From assembly GCA_963791805.1 (NCBI GenBank), contig CAWBTU010000003.1, positions 434,001 through 498,000 of the forward strand: a stretch of DNA of 64,000 bases. The letters are read 5' to 3'. Made by a program: the position numbers and the translations under genes. The DNA comes from JACMJL01 sp963791805 (lineage in GTDB: Bacteria > Bacillota > Clostridia > Clostridiales > Clostridiaceae). The notes beneath the pieces are model-generated. The model had not been told where the DNA came from and searched no databases. It worked only from the letters and a program-made list of their open reading frames with translations. Positions 8,132-16,742 of this stretch are shown in pieces (the stretch's first letter is position 1; every line of letters starts with the position of its first letter).

Positions 8132-9022
8132 GTGAAAAAAATTTATATATTTTTATCTGCAATAGTAATTTTGGGAGTTTCATTTTTTATTAGTTACAAA
8201 TTCATTATTAAAGCTAATAATACTAATGATTCAAATAATAAAAATTCCCTTATTAATCCTTCTGAGAAAAAAGATCCTACAATTTCAGCACCCGTGGAGA
8301 ATAAGAAAGAAATACTTACCTATGATATTTTAGGTTCTTCACTAAAATATCCTGATGCTGCGATGAAAAAATGGAGACTGGATGTAGTTGACTTATCAAA
8401 AAAGTATCCTTCGAATCTTTTCATTAACGGTCAAGCTGAAGATAAATTAGTAGCTTTAACCTTCGATGATGGTCCTGATGGAGTAACTACACTTAGAATT
8501 GTTAATATCCTCAAAGCTAACAATATTCAAGCTACTTTCTTCTGTGTTGGAAACCAAATTGAAAATAATAAATCATCAATACTACAAGCTTATAACGACG
8601 GAAATCTTATAGAAAGCCATAGCTGGTCTCATAAAGATTTCACCACTCTTAATGAAGCTGCTATTGATAATGAATTAACTCTAACTGAAAATGAAATTTT
8701 TAAGGTTACAGGTAAGCGACCTGCAATAATTAGACCCCCTTATGGTTCTGTAAATAACACCGTGGAGAATATTTTGATATCAAACCAATATACTTCTGTG
8801 CTTTGGTCAATAGACACACTAGACTGGGATCAAAGGCAAGTAGACAACATCACCAAAAATGTAATTGATAATGTTCGCCCAGGAGAAATTATTTTAATGC
8901 ACTGCGATGGAGACAAAAAAGTCACTGCTGACGCACTCCCTGGAATTATAAATCAGCTTAAAGAAATGGGATATGGATTTGTTACACTAGATAAACTTTT
9001 AGGATGTCCAGCTTATAAGTAG
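8132..9022 (+). CDS. Membrane-anchored polysaccharide deacetylase (NodB domain)
   Basis: This 296-residue protein has an N-terminal hydrophobic anchor (about residues 4-26) and a Lys/Ser/Asn-rich linker. A carbohydrate esterase family 4 domain follows from about residue 105. The metal and catalytic motifs are present in order: TFDDGPD, SHSWSHKDF (the two histidines of motif 2) and RPPYGS. A late LMHCDG supplies the final His. It probably deacetylates peptidoglycan or another envelope glycan outside the membrane. The start is a GTG with AAAGG 11 bases upstream. No partner gene is evident. Confidence 0.87.
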   Translation: MKKIYIFLSAIVILGVSFFISYKFIIKANNTNDSNNKNSLINPSEKKDPTISAPVENKKEILTYDILGSSLKYPDAAMKKWRLDVVDLSKKYPSNLFINGQAEDKLVALTFDDGPDGVTTLRIVNILKANNIQATFFCVGNQIENNKSSILQAYNDGNLIESHSWSHKDFTTLNEAAIDNELTLTENEIFKVTGKRPAIIRPPYGSVNNTVENILISNQYTSVLWSIDTLDWDQRQVDNITKNVIDNVRPGEIILMHCDGDKKVTADALPGIINQLKEMGYGFVTLDKLLGCPAYK

Positions 9023-9262
9023 GCGATGAGGCCCTCCTAAGCTATCTTTGATTCAAAGTCTTGTTAACGTGCGTGACGCTATTCTCTTAATACCTAGCCT
9101 CTGGAGTTAAACGGTGTCCTTAGTTTTCTTAGGCAAATTCATCTTTTACAGTTTCATGAACAAGCAAGTAATTTGGACACACAATTCTTCTACCTAATCT
9201 TTAAGTGTTAAAATTTGATAATTTTCAGGTCCTCTCTTTTGATAATTTTATCAATAAGGTGT
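9023..9262. other. Intergenic segment with inverted repeats, no gene recognised
   Basis: This stretch is less AT-rich than its surroundings and has no plausible ORF. It contains an outer pairing GAGGC (about 9030) with GCCTC (about 9107) and two inner hairpins, CTTTG-ATT-CAAAG and GCG-TGA-CGC. Together these could form one structured RNA. I do not match it to a known riboswitch or RNA family. Confidence 0.35.
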
Positions 9263-9299
9263 TAAAAAAATATAAAAAAGGAGCAGCATAGCCACTCCT
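9263..9299 (-). terminator. Intrinsic terminator of the pyrophosphatase gene
   Basis: On the minus strand a 9-bp stem (AGGAGTGGC with GCTGCTCCT, two wobble pairs) with loop TAT is followed by TTTTTTATATTTTTTT. Confidence 0.85.
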
Positions 9300-9311
9300 A
9301 ATTAAATTAAT

Positions 9312-11498
9312 TTAATACCAAATATTGTATTGTACAAATATACTTGCAAGTACTAATGTAATAGTACTGAATAATTTAATAAGTACATGAAGTGATGGGC
9401 CTGCAGTATCCTTAAATGGATCACCAACAGTATCTCCAGCTACAGCAGCTTTATGAGCTTCTGAATTCTTACCACCGAAGTTACCAATTTCTACGTACTT
9501 CTTAGCATTATCCCATGCACCACCAGAATTGTTTAAGAATAGTGCCATTAGAACACCTGCGATAGTAGCTACCATCAAGAAACTAGCTGCTGCCTCAGGT
9601 CCTAGCAATAATCCAACAATAATAGGCGCAATAACAACTATAAATCCTGGGAGAATCATTTCCCTCAATGCGCTCTTAGTTACAATATCTACGCATGTAG
9701 CATAATCAGGTTTTTCTGTACCATCCATGATACCTGGTTTTTCTTTGAATTGCCTTCTTACTTCAAGAATTACACTTTGAGCAGATTTTCCAACTGCGCG
9801 AATTGTTGTAGAACTAAATAAAAATACAACCATAGCTCCTACAAAGGCGCCAATAAACACTTCTGGTTTTCCGATATCAATTGTAGTTAATCTGCTTGCG
9901 ATATGATGCTTTTGTTGCGCTTTAACTACTTCATCAATATATGCTGAGAATAACAAGAATGCAGCAAGAGCAGCACTACCAACAGCATATCCTTTTGTTA
10001 ACGCTTTTGTAGTATTACCACAAGCATCAAGACGGTCTGTCTTAACTCTCATTTCTTCAGGCGCACCAGACATTTCAGTTATTCCACCTGCATTATCAGT
10101 AATAGGACCAAATGTATCCATTGCTAATACATATGCACAAGTTGATAACATACCCATAGTTGCAACAGCAGTACCATATAATCCTGCTTTAATCTTTTCG
10201 CCAGCAATAGCAGAAGGAAGCCCTGCATGATCGCCTAGCCAATAAGAAGCGAGTATTGCTACTGAAATTGCTATTATTGGTAAGAATGTACTTTCAAGAC
10301 CTACTGCAACACCTGAAATAATATTGGTTGCAGGACCAGTTTGAGATGAGTCTGCAATTGACTTTACCGGTCTACAATTATATGAAGTGTAGTATTGGGT
10401 TATGTATACGAATGCTAAACTTAAAAGTAATCCGATTATTACACAACCATAAAAATACATATATTTAACATCGCCATTAGCAACCCCCAATGTATCCTTA
10501 TAGTCATCAGTTCCACATAACATAAATTTTGTTATTGGAAATAAAAAAGCAGCAGCAAGTATTGTAGTTACAAAGTAACCAACATTCAAAGACTTCATTG
10601 GATCTGCATCTTCTTTTGTTTTAACACAATACATACCAACGATAGAAGCAATAATTCCTGCAGCACGTGCTACCAACGGAAACATAATTCCGTAAACACC
10701 AAAAACAGGATATAACGCAACTCCAAGTATCATAGCACCAATATTTTCAGCTGCAGTAGATTCGAAAAGGTCGGCTCCACGTCCTGCACAATCTCCAACA
10801 TTGTCTCCTACTAAATCTGCAACAACTGCTGGATTTCTGTAATCATCTTCTGGAATTCCAGCTTCTACTTTACCAACAAGGTCAGCTCCAACATCGGCAG
10901 CTTTTGTATATATACCACCACCAAGTTGAGCAAATAAAGCAACAAAGCTGGCACCAAAACCGTATCCAACAATAAGTGAAGGTGCATCTTTAACAGTTTG
11001 AATTGTAAAGTTATGAGCACCGAAGAAAAAGAATAAAGAACTTACCCCAATTAAACTTAAAGTAGTAACCGCAAGACCTGTTACAGCTCCTCCCCTAAAA
11101 GAAATAGTTAGTGAACGATTCAAACTATGTTTTGCACCAGCAGCAGCTCTAACATTTGCATTAACTGCAACATACATTCCAATAAAGCCTGCTATACCAG
11201 AACAAAGTGCACCAGTTATAAACGCAATAAACGTATGCCAGTTAAAAATGTCGTCTCCTTTTGTTACAAATCCTAGTAAAATTGCTACAACAATTGCTAA
11301 AACAGCAATTGTTTTATACTGCCTTTTTAAAAAAGCCATTGCGCCTTCTTTAATTGCTTGAGCGATATCTTGCATTTTTTCATCGCCCTTGTCTTGACTA
11401 AAAACATATTTAGTCATAATCACAATAAAAATGATTGCAATTAGGGATACGCCGCCAACTATTCCTAGAAGGCTCAGTGTAGAATCTTTTAAATTCAT
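9312..11498 (-). CDS. hppA: Membrane-bound proton-translocating pyrophosphatase
   Basis: This 728-residue, roughly 16-span integral membrane pyrophosphatase couples PPi hydrolysis to ion pumping across the cytoplasmic membrane. Residues 198-250 contain the catalytic loop (ADVGADLVGKVEAG, the NPAVVADLVGDNVGD motif, GRGADLFES). The second and third acidic loops are at about 461-495 (DTFGPITDNAGG) and near residue 690 (GDTVGDPFKDT). The family K+ switch region reads GNTTKALTKG with Lys498 and Thr501, the pattern of K+-independent H+-pumping members; Ala at the Lys position marks K+-dependent ones. The start has AAGGAGAA upstream. The gene is monocistronic with its own terminator. Confidence 0.93.
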   Translation of the reverse strand: MNLKDSTLSLLGIVGGVSLIAIIFIVIMTKYVFSQDKGDEKMQDIAQAIKEGAMAFLKRQYKTIAVLAIVVAILLGFVTKGDDIFNWHTFIAFITGALCSGIAGFIGMYVAVNANVRAAAGAKHSLNRSLTISFRGGAVTGLAVTTLSLIGVSSLFFFFGAHNFTIQTVKDAPSLIVGYGFGASFVALFAQLGGGIYTKAADVGADLVGKVEAGIPEDDYRNPAVVADLVGDNVGDCAGRGADLFESTAAENIGAMILGVALYPVFGVYGIMFPLVARAAGIIASIVGMYCVKTKEDADPMKSLNVGYFVTTILAAAFLFPITKFMLCGTDDYKDTLGVANGDVKYMYFYGCVIIGLLLSLAFVYITQYYTSYNCRPVKSIADSSQTGPATNIISGVAVGLESTFLPIIAISVAILASYWLGDHAGLPSAIAGEKIKAGLYGTAVATMGMLSTCAYVLAMDTFGPITDNAGGITEMSGAPEEMRVKTDRLDACGNTTKALTKGYAVGSAALAAFLLFSAYIDEVVKAQQKHHIASRLTTIDIGKPEVFIGAFVGAMVVFLFSSTTIRAVGKSAQSVILEVRRQFKEKPGIMDGTEKPDYATCVDIVTKSALREMILPGFIVVIAPIIVGLLLGPEAAASFLMVATIAGVLMALFLNNSGGAWDNAKKYVEIGNFGGKNSEAHKAAVAGDTVGDPFKDTAGPSLHVLIKLFSTITLVLASIFVQYNIWY

Positions 11499-11888
11499 TT
11501 CCTATTCTCCTTTTTCAAAAATTATTTTTACAGATTTAGTAAATTTGATACCTCCTCATTATAGAATGGTGACGTTTACAATAAATTAATAATATCACAA
11601 TATATTCTGCATGAAAAGTATAATTTTAGAAATTGTTACACATAAAAACTTTTGTATGTTGTAAATTTAGAGCTTTCACCAAACATGGGCTACATTTGCA
11701 AAGTAATATTTAGAGTTTTCCCTAAATAAGTTATCTTGAAATATAGTAACTTGTATGATATGTTGTCAAATAATTATCATACTTTGTATTTACACTTTTT
11801 AATTCTAGTATATATAGATATGCTAAATTCTACTCTACTTATACTAAATTCATTTCTAGACATCTTATATATAAATTTACTTTGAAAT
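11499..11888. other. Long AT-rich intergenic region upstream of hppA
   Basis: No ORF, RNA gene or clear repeat is visible. On the minus strand there is a TATAAT at 11563-11558 followed by GAGGAGGT with no start codon at a useful distance. The hppA promoter must lie in this region, but I cannot place its -35 element. Confidence 0.4.
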
Positions 11889-11927
11889 AAAAAAAACATC
11901 CTAAACATATGTTTCGGATGTTTTTTT
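11889..11927. terminator. Terminator after the DUF1858 gene
   Basis: AAAAAACATCC pairs with GGATGTTTTTT, and an inner AAACATATGTTT palindrome extends the hairpin. A/T runs on both sides allow action in both directions. Confidence 0.8.
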
Positions 11928-11930
11928 ATA

Positions 11931-12113
11931 TTAATTATTTAAAGCAGCTATTAACTCTTCAAGATTTAGTTGATGTACCATAGCTGCCTGCTCAACAGTT
12001 TCAGTGGCTGCGGATGGACAGAACACACATCCCATTCCAAAGCTCTGAAGCACTTCAGCCTTTTCAGGGAATGTTCTAACTAATTCACCAATAGTCATAT
12101 CCTTAGTAATCAT
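11931..12113 (-). CDS. DUF1858 redox-disulfide domain protein
   Basis: This 60-residue single-domain protein is of the hybrid-cluster-protein-associated type. It begins with TIGELVRTFPE and carries GMGCVFC with C29 and C32 forming a CxxC redox pair. The conserved ATETVEQAA helix follows. Family members occur alone or fused in anaerobes and are thought to take part in disulfide redox chemistry; a specific partner is not shown here. AGGTG precedes the ATG. It is monocistronic, between the purA operon terminator and its own terminator. Confidence 0.85.
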   Translation of the reverse strand: MITKDMTIGELVRTFPEKAEVLQSFGMGCVFCPSAATETVEQAAMVHQLNLEELIAALNN

Positions 12114-12190
12114 GTAAACACCTACTTTCTTATTGGAATCTTTACTTCATTATATCCGAGTTAAACACTTATTTCAAGTGGTAGCCACCT

Positions 12191-12229
12191 AAAATAAATA
12201 ACAAGTCAAAAGACTAGCCCTTTGACTTG
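12191..12229 (-). terminator. Terminator of the purA operon
   Basis: A 9-bp perfect stem (CAAGTCAAA with TTTGACTTG) is followed on the minus strand by TTATTTATTTT. Confidence 0.75.
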
Positions 12230-12261
12230 CTGTTTTAAAGTTATTAAATTACAATGTTCCA

Positions 12262-12324
12262 ATTTTAATGGTCTTGTCACTTGTCACGTGCCTGGCACCT
12301 ATAGGCATCCTATTTTAATGGTCT
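12262..12324 (-). repeat. Duplicated purA 3' end around a small palindrome
   Basis: The 13-base sequence attttaatggtct occurs at 12262-12274 and 12312-12324, 50 bases apart. The downstream copy, read on the minus strand, still encodes DKTIKIGTL plus a stop. The functional gene now ends DQTIKIGCL. The intervening DNA contains the palindrome GTGCCAGGCAC and a GTGACAA direct repeat. It looks like a small insertion or slippage event at the gene end. Confidence 0.6.
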
Positions 12325-13585
12325 GATCTCTTTTAGGACCTACTGATACTATACTTATTGGAGTTCCAGTAAATTCTTCTATTCTTTTTAGATACTTTTT
12401 TGCATTTTCAGGCAATTCATCAAAACTTCTTGCATTTTCAATACTTGAATCCCAACCATCAAACTCTTCATAGATTGGTTCACATTTAGCTAAATCTTCT
12501 AAACTTGCAGGAAAATAATCTATTATTTTGTCTTCATAACTGTAGCCTACGCAAACCTTTATTTTTTCAAGATTAGCTAAAGTATCAATTTTAGTTACTG
12601 AAAAACTTGTTAGGCCAGAAATTCTTGCAGAAGACTTTAATATAACTAGATCTAACCATCCGCATCTTCTAGATCTTCCTGTTGTTGTGCCATATTCATT
12701 GCCTTTTTCTCTTATCCAGTCCCCAACTTCATTTTCAAGCTCTGTGGGAAATGGTCCTTTCCCAACTCTAGTAGTATATGCCTTTGCAATACCTACCGCA
12801 CTATCAATCATTGTTGGTCCAATTCCTGCACCTGTAGAAACTCCTCCTGCAATAGTATTTGAGGAAGTAACATAAGGATATGTTCCATAGTCTATGTCTA
12901 AAAGTGTTCCTTGAGCTCCCTCAAAAAGCACATTTTTCCCCATCTTTATTTCATCGTAAACCCTTACAGATATGTCCGCCACGAAAGGTCTAAGTCTTTC
13001 TGCGAAAGCTAAATATTCGCTGCAAATTTTCTCATAATTAAGCTTTTCTGCACCAAAAACCTTAGAAATAATATCATTTTTAAATTCTACATTTTCTTTT
13101 AATCTTTCTTCAAATACATCCTTGTGCATAAGATCGCAAACTCTTATACCACTTCTTTCAGCTTTATCAGTATAACAAGGTCCAATACCTTTACCGGTGG
13201 TACCAATATCATTTTTGCCCCTAGATTTTTCCTTTAAACTATCTAAAACCTTATGATACGGCATTATGAGCTGCGCTCTATCGCTAATAATCAGATTTTC
13301 AGGTGTTACCTCTACCCCAAGATTAATTAAATAATCTATCTCTTCAAAAAAAGCTTCTGGGTCAATTACAACTCCATTACCAATTACATTTAGCTTATTT
13401 CCATAAAGTATACCTGAAGGTATTAAATGAAGCTTATATTTTTTATCTCCTACCTCCACTGTGTGACCTGCATTATTTCCGCCTTGAAATCTAACAACTA
13501 CCTCTGCTTCTTCTGCTAAATAATCGGTCATTTTTCCTTTACCTTCATCTCCCCATTGGGCTCCTAAAACTACAAATGCGGACAT
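12299..13585 (-). CDS. purA: Adenylosuccinate synthetase
   Basis: This 428-residue cytosolic enzyme joins IMP and aspartate with GTP to make adenylosuccinate, the first committed step to AMP. The N-terminal signature GAQWGDEGKGK (with the catalytic Asp) and GGNNAGHT (catalytic His) are present. So are the IGTTGKGIGP, QGTLLDIDYGTYPYVTSS, TTTGRSRRCGWLD and RIEEFTGTPI regions. The length is typical. I chose the ATG at 13585 because GGGGAGG lies 7 bases upstream, within the end of the preceding flavoprotein gene, so the two are coupled. The last residues appear altered by a local duplication. Confidence 0.96.
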   Translation of the reverse strand: MSAFVVLGAQWGDEGKGKMTDYLAEEAEVVVRFQGGNNAGHTVEVGDKKYKLHLIPSGILYGNKLNVIGNGVVIDPEAFFEEIDYLINLGVEVTPENLIISDRAQLIMPYHKVLDSLKEKSRGKNDIGTTGKGIGPCYTDKAERSGIRVCDLMHKDVFEERLKENVEFKNDIISKVFGAEKLNYEKICSEYLAFAERLRPFVADISVRVYDEIKMGKNVLFEGAQGTLLDIDYGTYPYVTSSNTIAGGVSTGAGIGPTMIDSAVGIAKAYTTRVGKGPFPTELENEVGDWIREKGNEYGTTTGRSRRCGWLDLVILKSSARISGLTSFSVTKIDTLANLEKIKVCVGYSYEDKIIDYFPASLEDLAKCEPIYEEFDGWDSSIENARSFDELPENAKKYLKRIEEFTGTPISIVSVGPKRDQTIKIGCL

Positions 13586-13589
13586 TGAC

Positions 13590-14984
13590 TTACCTCCCCA
13601 TTTCTTCAATTTGTCTTTGTGCTATTATTCTTCCTACATAAACTCCACTAGCAGATGCTTGTGAAAGCGAATGAGTAACGCCTGAACCATCACCTAGAAC
13701 ATATAAACCTTTTAGATTAGTCTCTAGGTTATTATCTACCTCTACTTTTGAATTATAAAACTTAACTTCAACTCCATATAGCAAAGTATCTTCATTTGCT
13801 GTACCTGGTGCTATCTTATCTAGAGCATATATCATTTCAATAATGTCATCTAATTGTCTCTTAGGCAGAACTAGGCTTAAATCTCCTGGAGTAGCATTTA
13901 ATGTTGGCCTTGTAAAGCTTTTTGACATCCTGTGGTCTGAAGTTCTACGGCCTTTAACTAAATCCCCAAATCGTTGAACTAAAACGCCTCCGCCAAGCAT
14001 ATTGCTAAGCTTTGCGATTGATTCCCCATACTCATTACTATCTTTAAAAGGTTCTGTAAATCTATTTGAAACTAGTAATGCAAAATTTGTGTTCTCTGTA
14101 TTTAGTTCTGGGTTAGAATAACTGTGCCCATTAACTGTAATTATTCCATTAGTATTCTCACTTACAACTTCTCCATGAGGATTCATACAAAATGTTCTTA
14201 CTAAATCTGAATATTTGCTGGTTCTATAAACTATCTTACTTTCATAAACTTCATCAGTTATATGTTCAAATACATCTGCAGGCAACTCTACTCTAACACC
14301 AATATCAACTCTATTACTTTCAGTTTTTATCCCTAGTTTTTCGCAAACTTTGGAAATCCACTTTGACCCTGATCTCCCAGTTGCCAAAACTAAGTTTTGG
14401 CAACTGAATTCTTCATCTTTAGTAGAAACAACATAATTATTTTCTTTCTTTTGTATATCTACTACTTCTGTATCAAAAATCATCTCTATCTTATCCTTAA
14501 GATGATCATAAATATTAGCCAATATTACTAGGTTTCTATCTGTTCCTAAATGTCTAACTTTAGCATCTAATAAATGTAAATCATATTGAAGTGCTCTGCT
14601 CTTAAGATTCGAATTTAAAGTAGTATATAATTTAGCATCTTCTCCACCCATACTACATAAAACTTCATCTACATAATTCATTAAATCTAAAGCTTCCCGT
14701 GATCCTATATATTTATGAAGATCTCCGCCAAAATTGTTCGTTATATTGTATTTTCCATCAGACAAACTACCTGCTCCGCCATAACCATTCATTATATTGC
14801 AAGTAGTGCAATTTATACATGACTTAATTTTAATTCCATCTATTGGACATTTTCTTTTTTCTAATTTATGTCCCTTTTCAATCATTAATATTTTTATCTT
14901 GGGATTTAATTTCACTAACTCATAAGCTGTATATATTCCGCTTGCTCCGGCACCTACTATTATCACATCATAAAACTTATTCAT
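13590..14984 (-). CDS. FAD-dependent dehydrogenase (COG2509-like)
   Basis: This 464-residue soluble flavoprotein has an N-terminal GAGASG dinucleotide fold (about residues 11-16). A Cys-rich insert at about 50-65 (CPIDGIKIKSCINC...C) precedes GGAGSLSDGKYN. It has a second LATGRSG nucleotide contact near residue 205 and a C-terminal LYVLGDGSGVTHSLSQA FAD motif. The arrangement matches an uncharacterised dehydrogenase family often found next to purA in clostridia. The substrate is unknown. It stops 4 bases before the purA start and contains its ribosome site, so the two form an operon. Confidence 0.85.
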   Translation of the reverse strand: MNKFYDVIIVGAGASGIYTAYELVKLNPKIKILMIEKGHKLEKRKCPIDGIKIKSCINCTTCNIMNGYGGAGSLSDGKYNITNNFGGDLHKYIGSREALDLMNYVDEVLCSMGGEDAKLYTTLNSNLKSRALQYDLHLLDAKVRHLGTDRNLVILANIYDHLKDKIEMIFDTEVVDIQKKENNYVVSTKDEEFSCQNLVLATGRSGSKWISKVCEKLGIKTESNRVDIGVRVELPADVFEHITDEVYESKIVYRTSKYSDLVRTFCMNPHGEVVSENTNGIITVNGHSYSNPELNTENTNFALLVSNRFTEPFKDSNEYGESIAKLSNMLGGGVLVQRFGDLVKGRRTSDHRMSKSFTRPTLNATPGDLSLVLPKRQLDDIIEMIYALDKIAPGTANEDTLLYGVEVKFYNSKVEVDNNLETNLKGLYVLGDGSGVTHSLSQASASGVYVGRIIAQRQIEEMGR

Positions 14985-15002
14985 CTTTATCCCTCCCTAA
15001 AC

Positions 15003-15031
15003 ATATTATCAAAGGTATTCTATTGAGTCAA
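15003..15031 (-). promoter_or_regulatory. Promoter of the flavoprotein-purA operon
   Basis: TTGACT (15031-15026) and TAATAT (15008-15003) are spaced by 17 bases on the minus strand. The predicted start is about 12 bases before the ATG, leaving a very short leader. Confidence 0.6.
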
Positions 15032-15203
15032 TACAATGTACGAATATTAACAATAAATTTAATATTATAATTCGTATATTTTGTTTAAATTACTTCTGTA
15101 CAAATTTATCTTTTACAGTATAATTATACTATTAGAATTAATAGTTAGTTACTAGCTATACTTTTAAGTATTTATATCTTTTTTTCTACAGGAGGTTTAA
15201 CTC

Positions 15204-15737
15204 ATGAATTTTCCTAATATACTTACTGTGTTTAGGCTGATTTTAATTCCTATATTCATACTGGTTTTCTTTTCTAGTTTACAACATAGTTTAATACTAT
15301 CCATTGCTATATTCGTACTGGCAGGCTTAACAGATGTTCTTGATGGATATATAGCAAGAAAATATGAATTAGTTACAGACTGGGGAACCGTTGTTGACCC
15401 TCTTGCAGATAAACTGATTCTATTGACAGTTTTAACTTGCCTTGTAGTGTCAAATTATATACCTTTGTGGATTCTAATAATTGTTTTAGCTAAAGAAGCC
15501 TTAATGATAATTATGGGAATTCTTCTATACAATAAGGGCACTGTAATACCTTCTAACATATTTGGCAAAGCTACAACTTGTTTTTTTTATCTAGCTATTT
15601 TAATATTTAGCTTCAATAAAGATATTGGACTTTATTTAATATATCTTTCTGTAGCCGCAACAATTTTAGCTTTAATAAGCTATGGTATTGGTTATGAGCT
15701 CAATCATAAAGGCTCTCTTAAAAAAAATAAAAAGTAG
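15204..15737 (+). CDS. pgsA: CDP-diacylglycerol-glycerol-3-phosphate 3-phosphatidyltransferase
   Basis: This 177-residue multi-span membrane enzyme belongs to the CDP-alcohol phosphatidyltransferase family. It makes phosphatidylglycerol-phosphate, the precursor of phosphatidylglycerol and cardiolipin. The signature D-G-x2-A-R-x8-G-x3-D-x3-D is complete (DVLDGYIARKYE...DWGTVVDPLADKL, about residues 43-72). Four to five hydrophobic helices surround it. AGGAGG lies 9 bases before the ATG. A terminator overlaps the stop codon. Other CDP-alcohol transferases share the signature, but the length and NFPNILTVFRL start favour PgsA. Confidence 0.9.
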   Translation: MNFPNILTVFRLILIPIFILVFFSSLQHSLILSIAIFVLAGLTDVLDGYIARKYELVTDWGTVVDPLADKLILLTVLTCLVVSNYIPLWILIIVLAKEALMIIMGILLYNKGTVIPSNIFGKATTCFFYLAILIFSFNKDIGLYLIYLSVAATILALISYGIGYELNHKGSLKKNKK

Positions 15738-15763
15738 CAGGAAGTTATCTTTCTGCTACTTTT
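15731..15763 (+). terminator. Terminator of pgsA
   Basis: A 9-bp stem (AAGTAGCAG with CTGCTACTT) overlaps the stop codon and is followed by TTTAT. Confidence 0.75.
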
Positions 15764-15814
15764 ATGTCTTAATTGTATAAATAATAAAATTTGTACTTAT
15801 TATTATTAATGATA

Positions 15815-16360
15815 CTACTCAAAATATCTATTTAGCAAACCCTTAAATGCTGCTCCATGTCTAGCTTCATCTTTACACATTTCATGAACAGTATCATGGA
15901 TTGCATCATAATTTAACTGTTTTGCTTTTGTTGCAAGATCTTTCTTACCTTGACATGCCCCATGTTCTGCATCAACTCTAACTTGTAAGTTAGTTTTAGT
16001 ATCTGCAAATACTACTTCTCCTAAAAGTTCTGCAAATTTTGCTGCATGTTCAGCTTCTTCGAAGGCAATTCTCTTATATGCTTCAGCTACTTCTGGGAAT
16101 CCTTCTCTATCCGCCTGTCTGCTCATTGCAAGATACATCCCAACTTCTGTACATTCTCCCATAAAGTTAGCTCTTAATTCCTCAACTATTTCAGGTTCTA
16201 CTCCTTTTGCAACTCCTATTACATGCTCATCTGCCCAAGTCAACTTTTCATTTGTTTTCTCAACAAATTTATCTTTTGAAGCTCTGCATTGAGGGCATAC
16301 ATCAGGTGCTACCTCCCCAGTATAAACGTATCCACAAACTGTACAAACAAATTTTTTCAT
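15815..16360 (-). CDS. Reverse rubrerythrin (N-terminal rubredoxin domain)
   Basis: This 181-residue cytosolic protein uses NADH-derived electrons to reduce hydrogen peroxide. A rubredoxin domain with C6-x2-C9 and C22-x2-C25 comes first. A ferritin-like di-iron four-helix bundle follows, with EEAEHAAKF, ExxxH (DEARHGAAF) and related Glu ligands. This order is the reverse of classical rubrerythrin and matches the clostridial heat- and oxygen-stress proteins. AGGAGGAG precedes the ATG. It is monocistronic with a promoter and a PerR-box-like site upstream, consistent with peroxide induction. Confidence 0.93.
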   Translation of the reverse strand: MKKFVCTVCGYVYTGEVAPDVCPQCRASKDKFVEKTNEKLTWADEHVIGVAKGVEPEIVEELRANFMGECTEVGMYLAMSRQADREGFPEVAEAYKRIAFEEAEHAAKFAELLGEVVFADTKTNLQVRVDAEHGACQGKKDLATKAKQLNYDAIHDTVHEMCKDEARHGAAFKGLLNRYFE

Positions 16361-16385
16361 AATTAACTCCTCCTAATTGTTTAGT

Positions 16386-16400
16386 TTATAATTATTATTA
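16386..16400. promoter_or_regulatory. PerR-box-like operator upstream of rubrerythrin
   Basis: TTATAATTATTATTA matches the PerR consensus TTATAATnATTATAA at all but one position. It lies between the promoter and the rubrerythrin start. The AT richness of the region means a chance match is possible. Confidence 0.55.
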
Positions 16401-16426
16401 TTTAATAATTTATATCCGATGTTTAT

Positions 16427-16455
16427 ATAATACTATATTATCCATTATTATGCAA
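16427..16455 (-). promoter_or_regulatory. Rubrerythrin promoter
   Basis: TTGCAT (16455-16450) and TATTAT (16432-16427) are spaced by 17 bases on the minus strand, with the PerR-box-like site about 27 bases downstream of the -10. Confidence 0.55.
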
Positions 16456-16545
16456 GCAAAAAAAATAAAATTTATTTATTAAATCATAAAATAATGAATA
16501 GTCTAATTAAAACCGGATAAAATAAATGCAAGAGAGGATGATTTT

Positions 16546-16722
16546 ATGGCAAACTTTAATTCTTTGAATAGCTCTAAAGCAAATCAACAAAGCGTTAAGG
16601 ATCATAACGAAGAAGCTGAAACTACAATGCAAGAGCAACTAAAAGAGAAAAAAGATTCTGCATTTAACAAATATAATGTGAATGGTGAGAAGCGACGAGG
16701 TGAAGGTGAAGGCGGACATTAA
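16546..16722 (+). CDS. Small hydrophilic protein, 58 residues
   Basis: A short gene with an AGAGGA ribosome site 7 bases before the ATG and its own terminator, both of which support expression. The product starts MANFNSLNSSKA, is rich in Asn, Gln, Glu and Lys, and ends in a basic-glycine tail (EKRRGEGEGGH). It has no hydrophobic segment and is probably disordered. Size and composition recall small spore-core proteins, but I see no known signature and do not assign a function. Confidence 0.6.
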   Translation: MANFNSLNSSKANQQSVKDHNEEAETTMQEQLKEKKDSAFNKYNVNGEKRRGEGEGGH

Positions 16723-16742
16723 TCCGCTCTTTTTATTTTTTT
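16712..16742 (+). terminator. Terminator of the 58-residue gene
   Basis: GCGGA pairs with TCCGC around the stop codon and is followed by TCTTTTTATTTTTTT. Confidence 0.75.

Noticed and set aside
8031..8183. A 51-residue N-terminal extension of the thioesterase
   Set aside because: It lies in AT-rich intergenic DNA overlapping the divergent gene, has no ribosome site, and family homology starts at the internal Met.
15140..15165. A TAGTTAG...CTAGCTA sequence before pgsA as a further operator
   Set aside because: The spacing and second half-site do not match GTTAG-N6-CTAAC.
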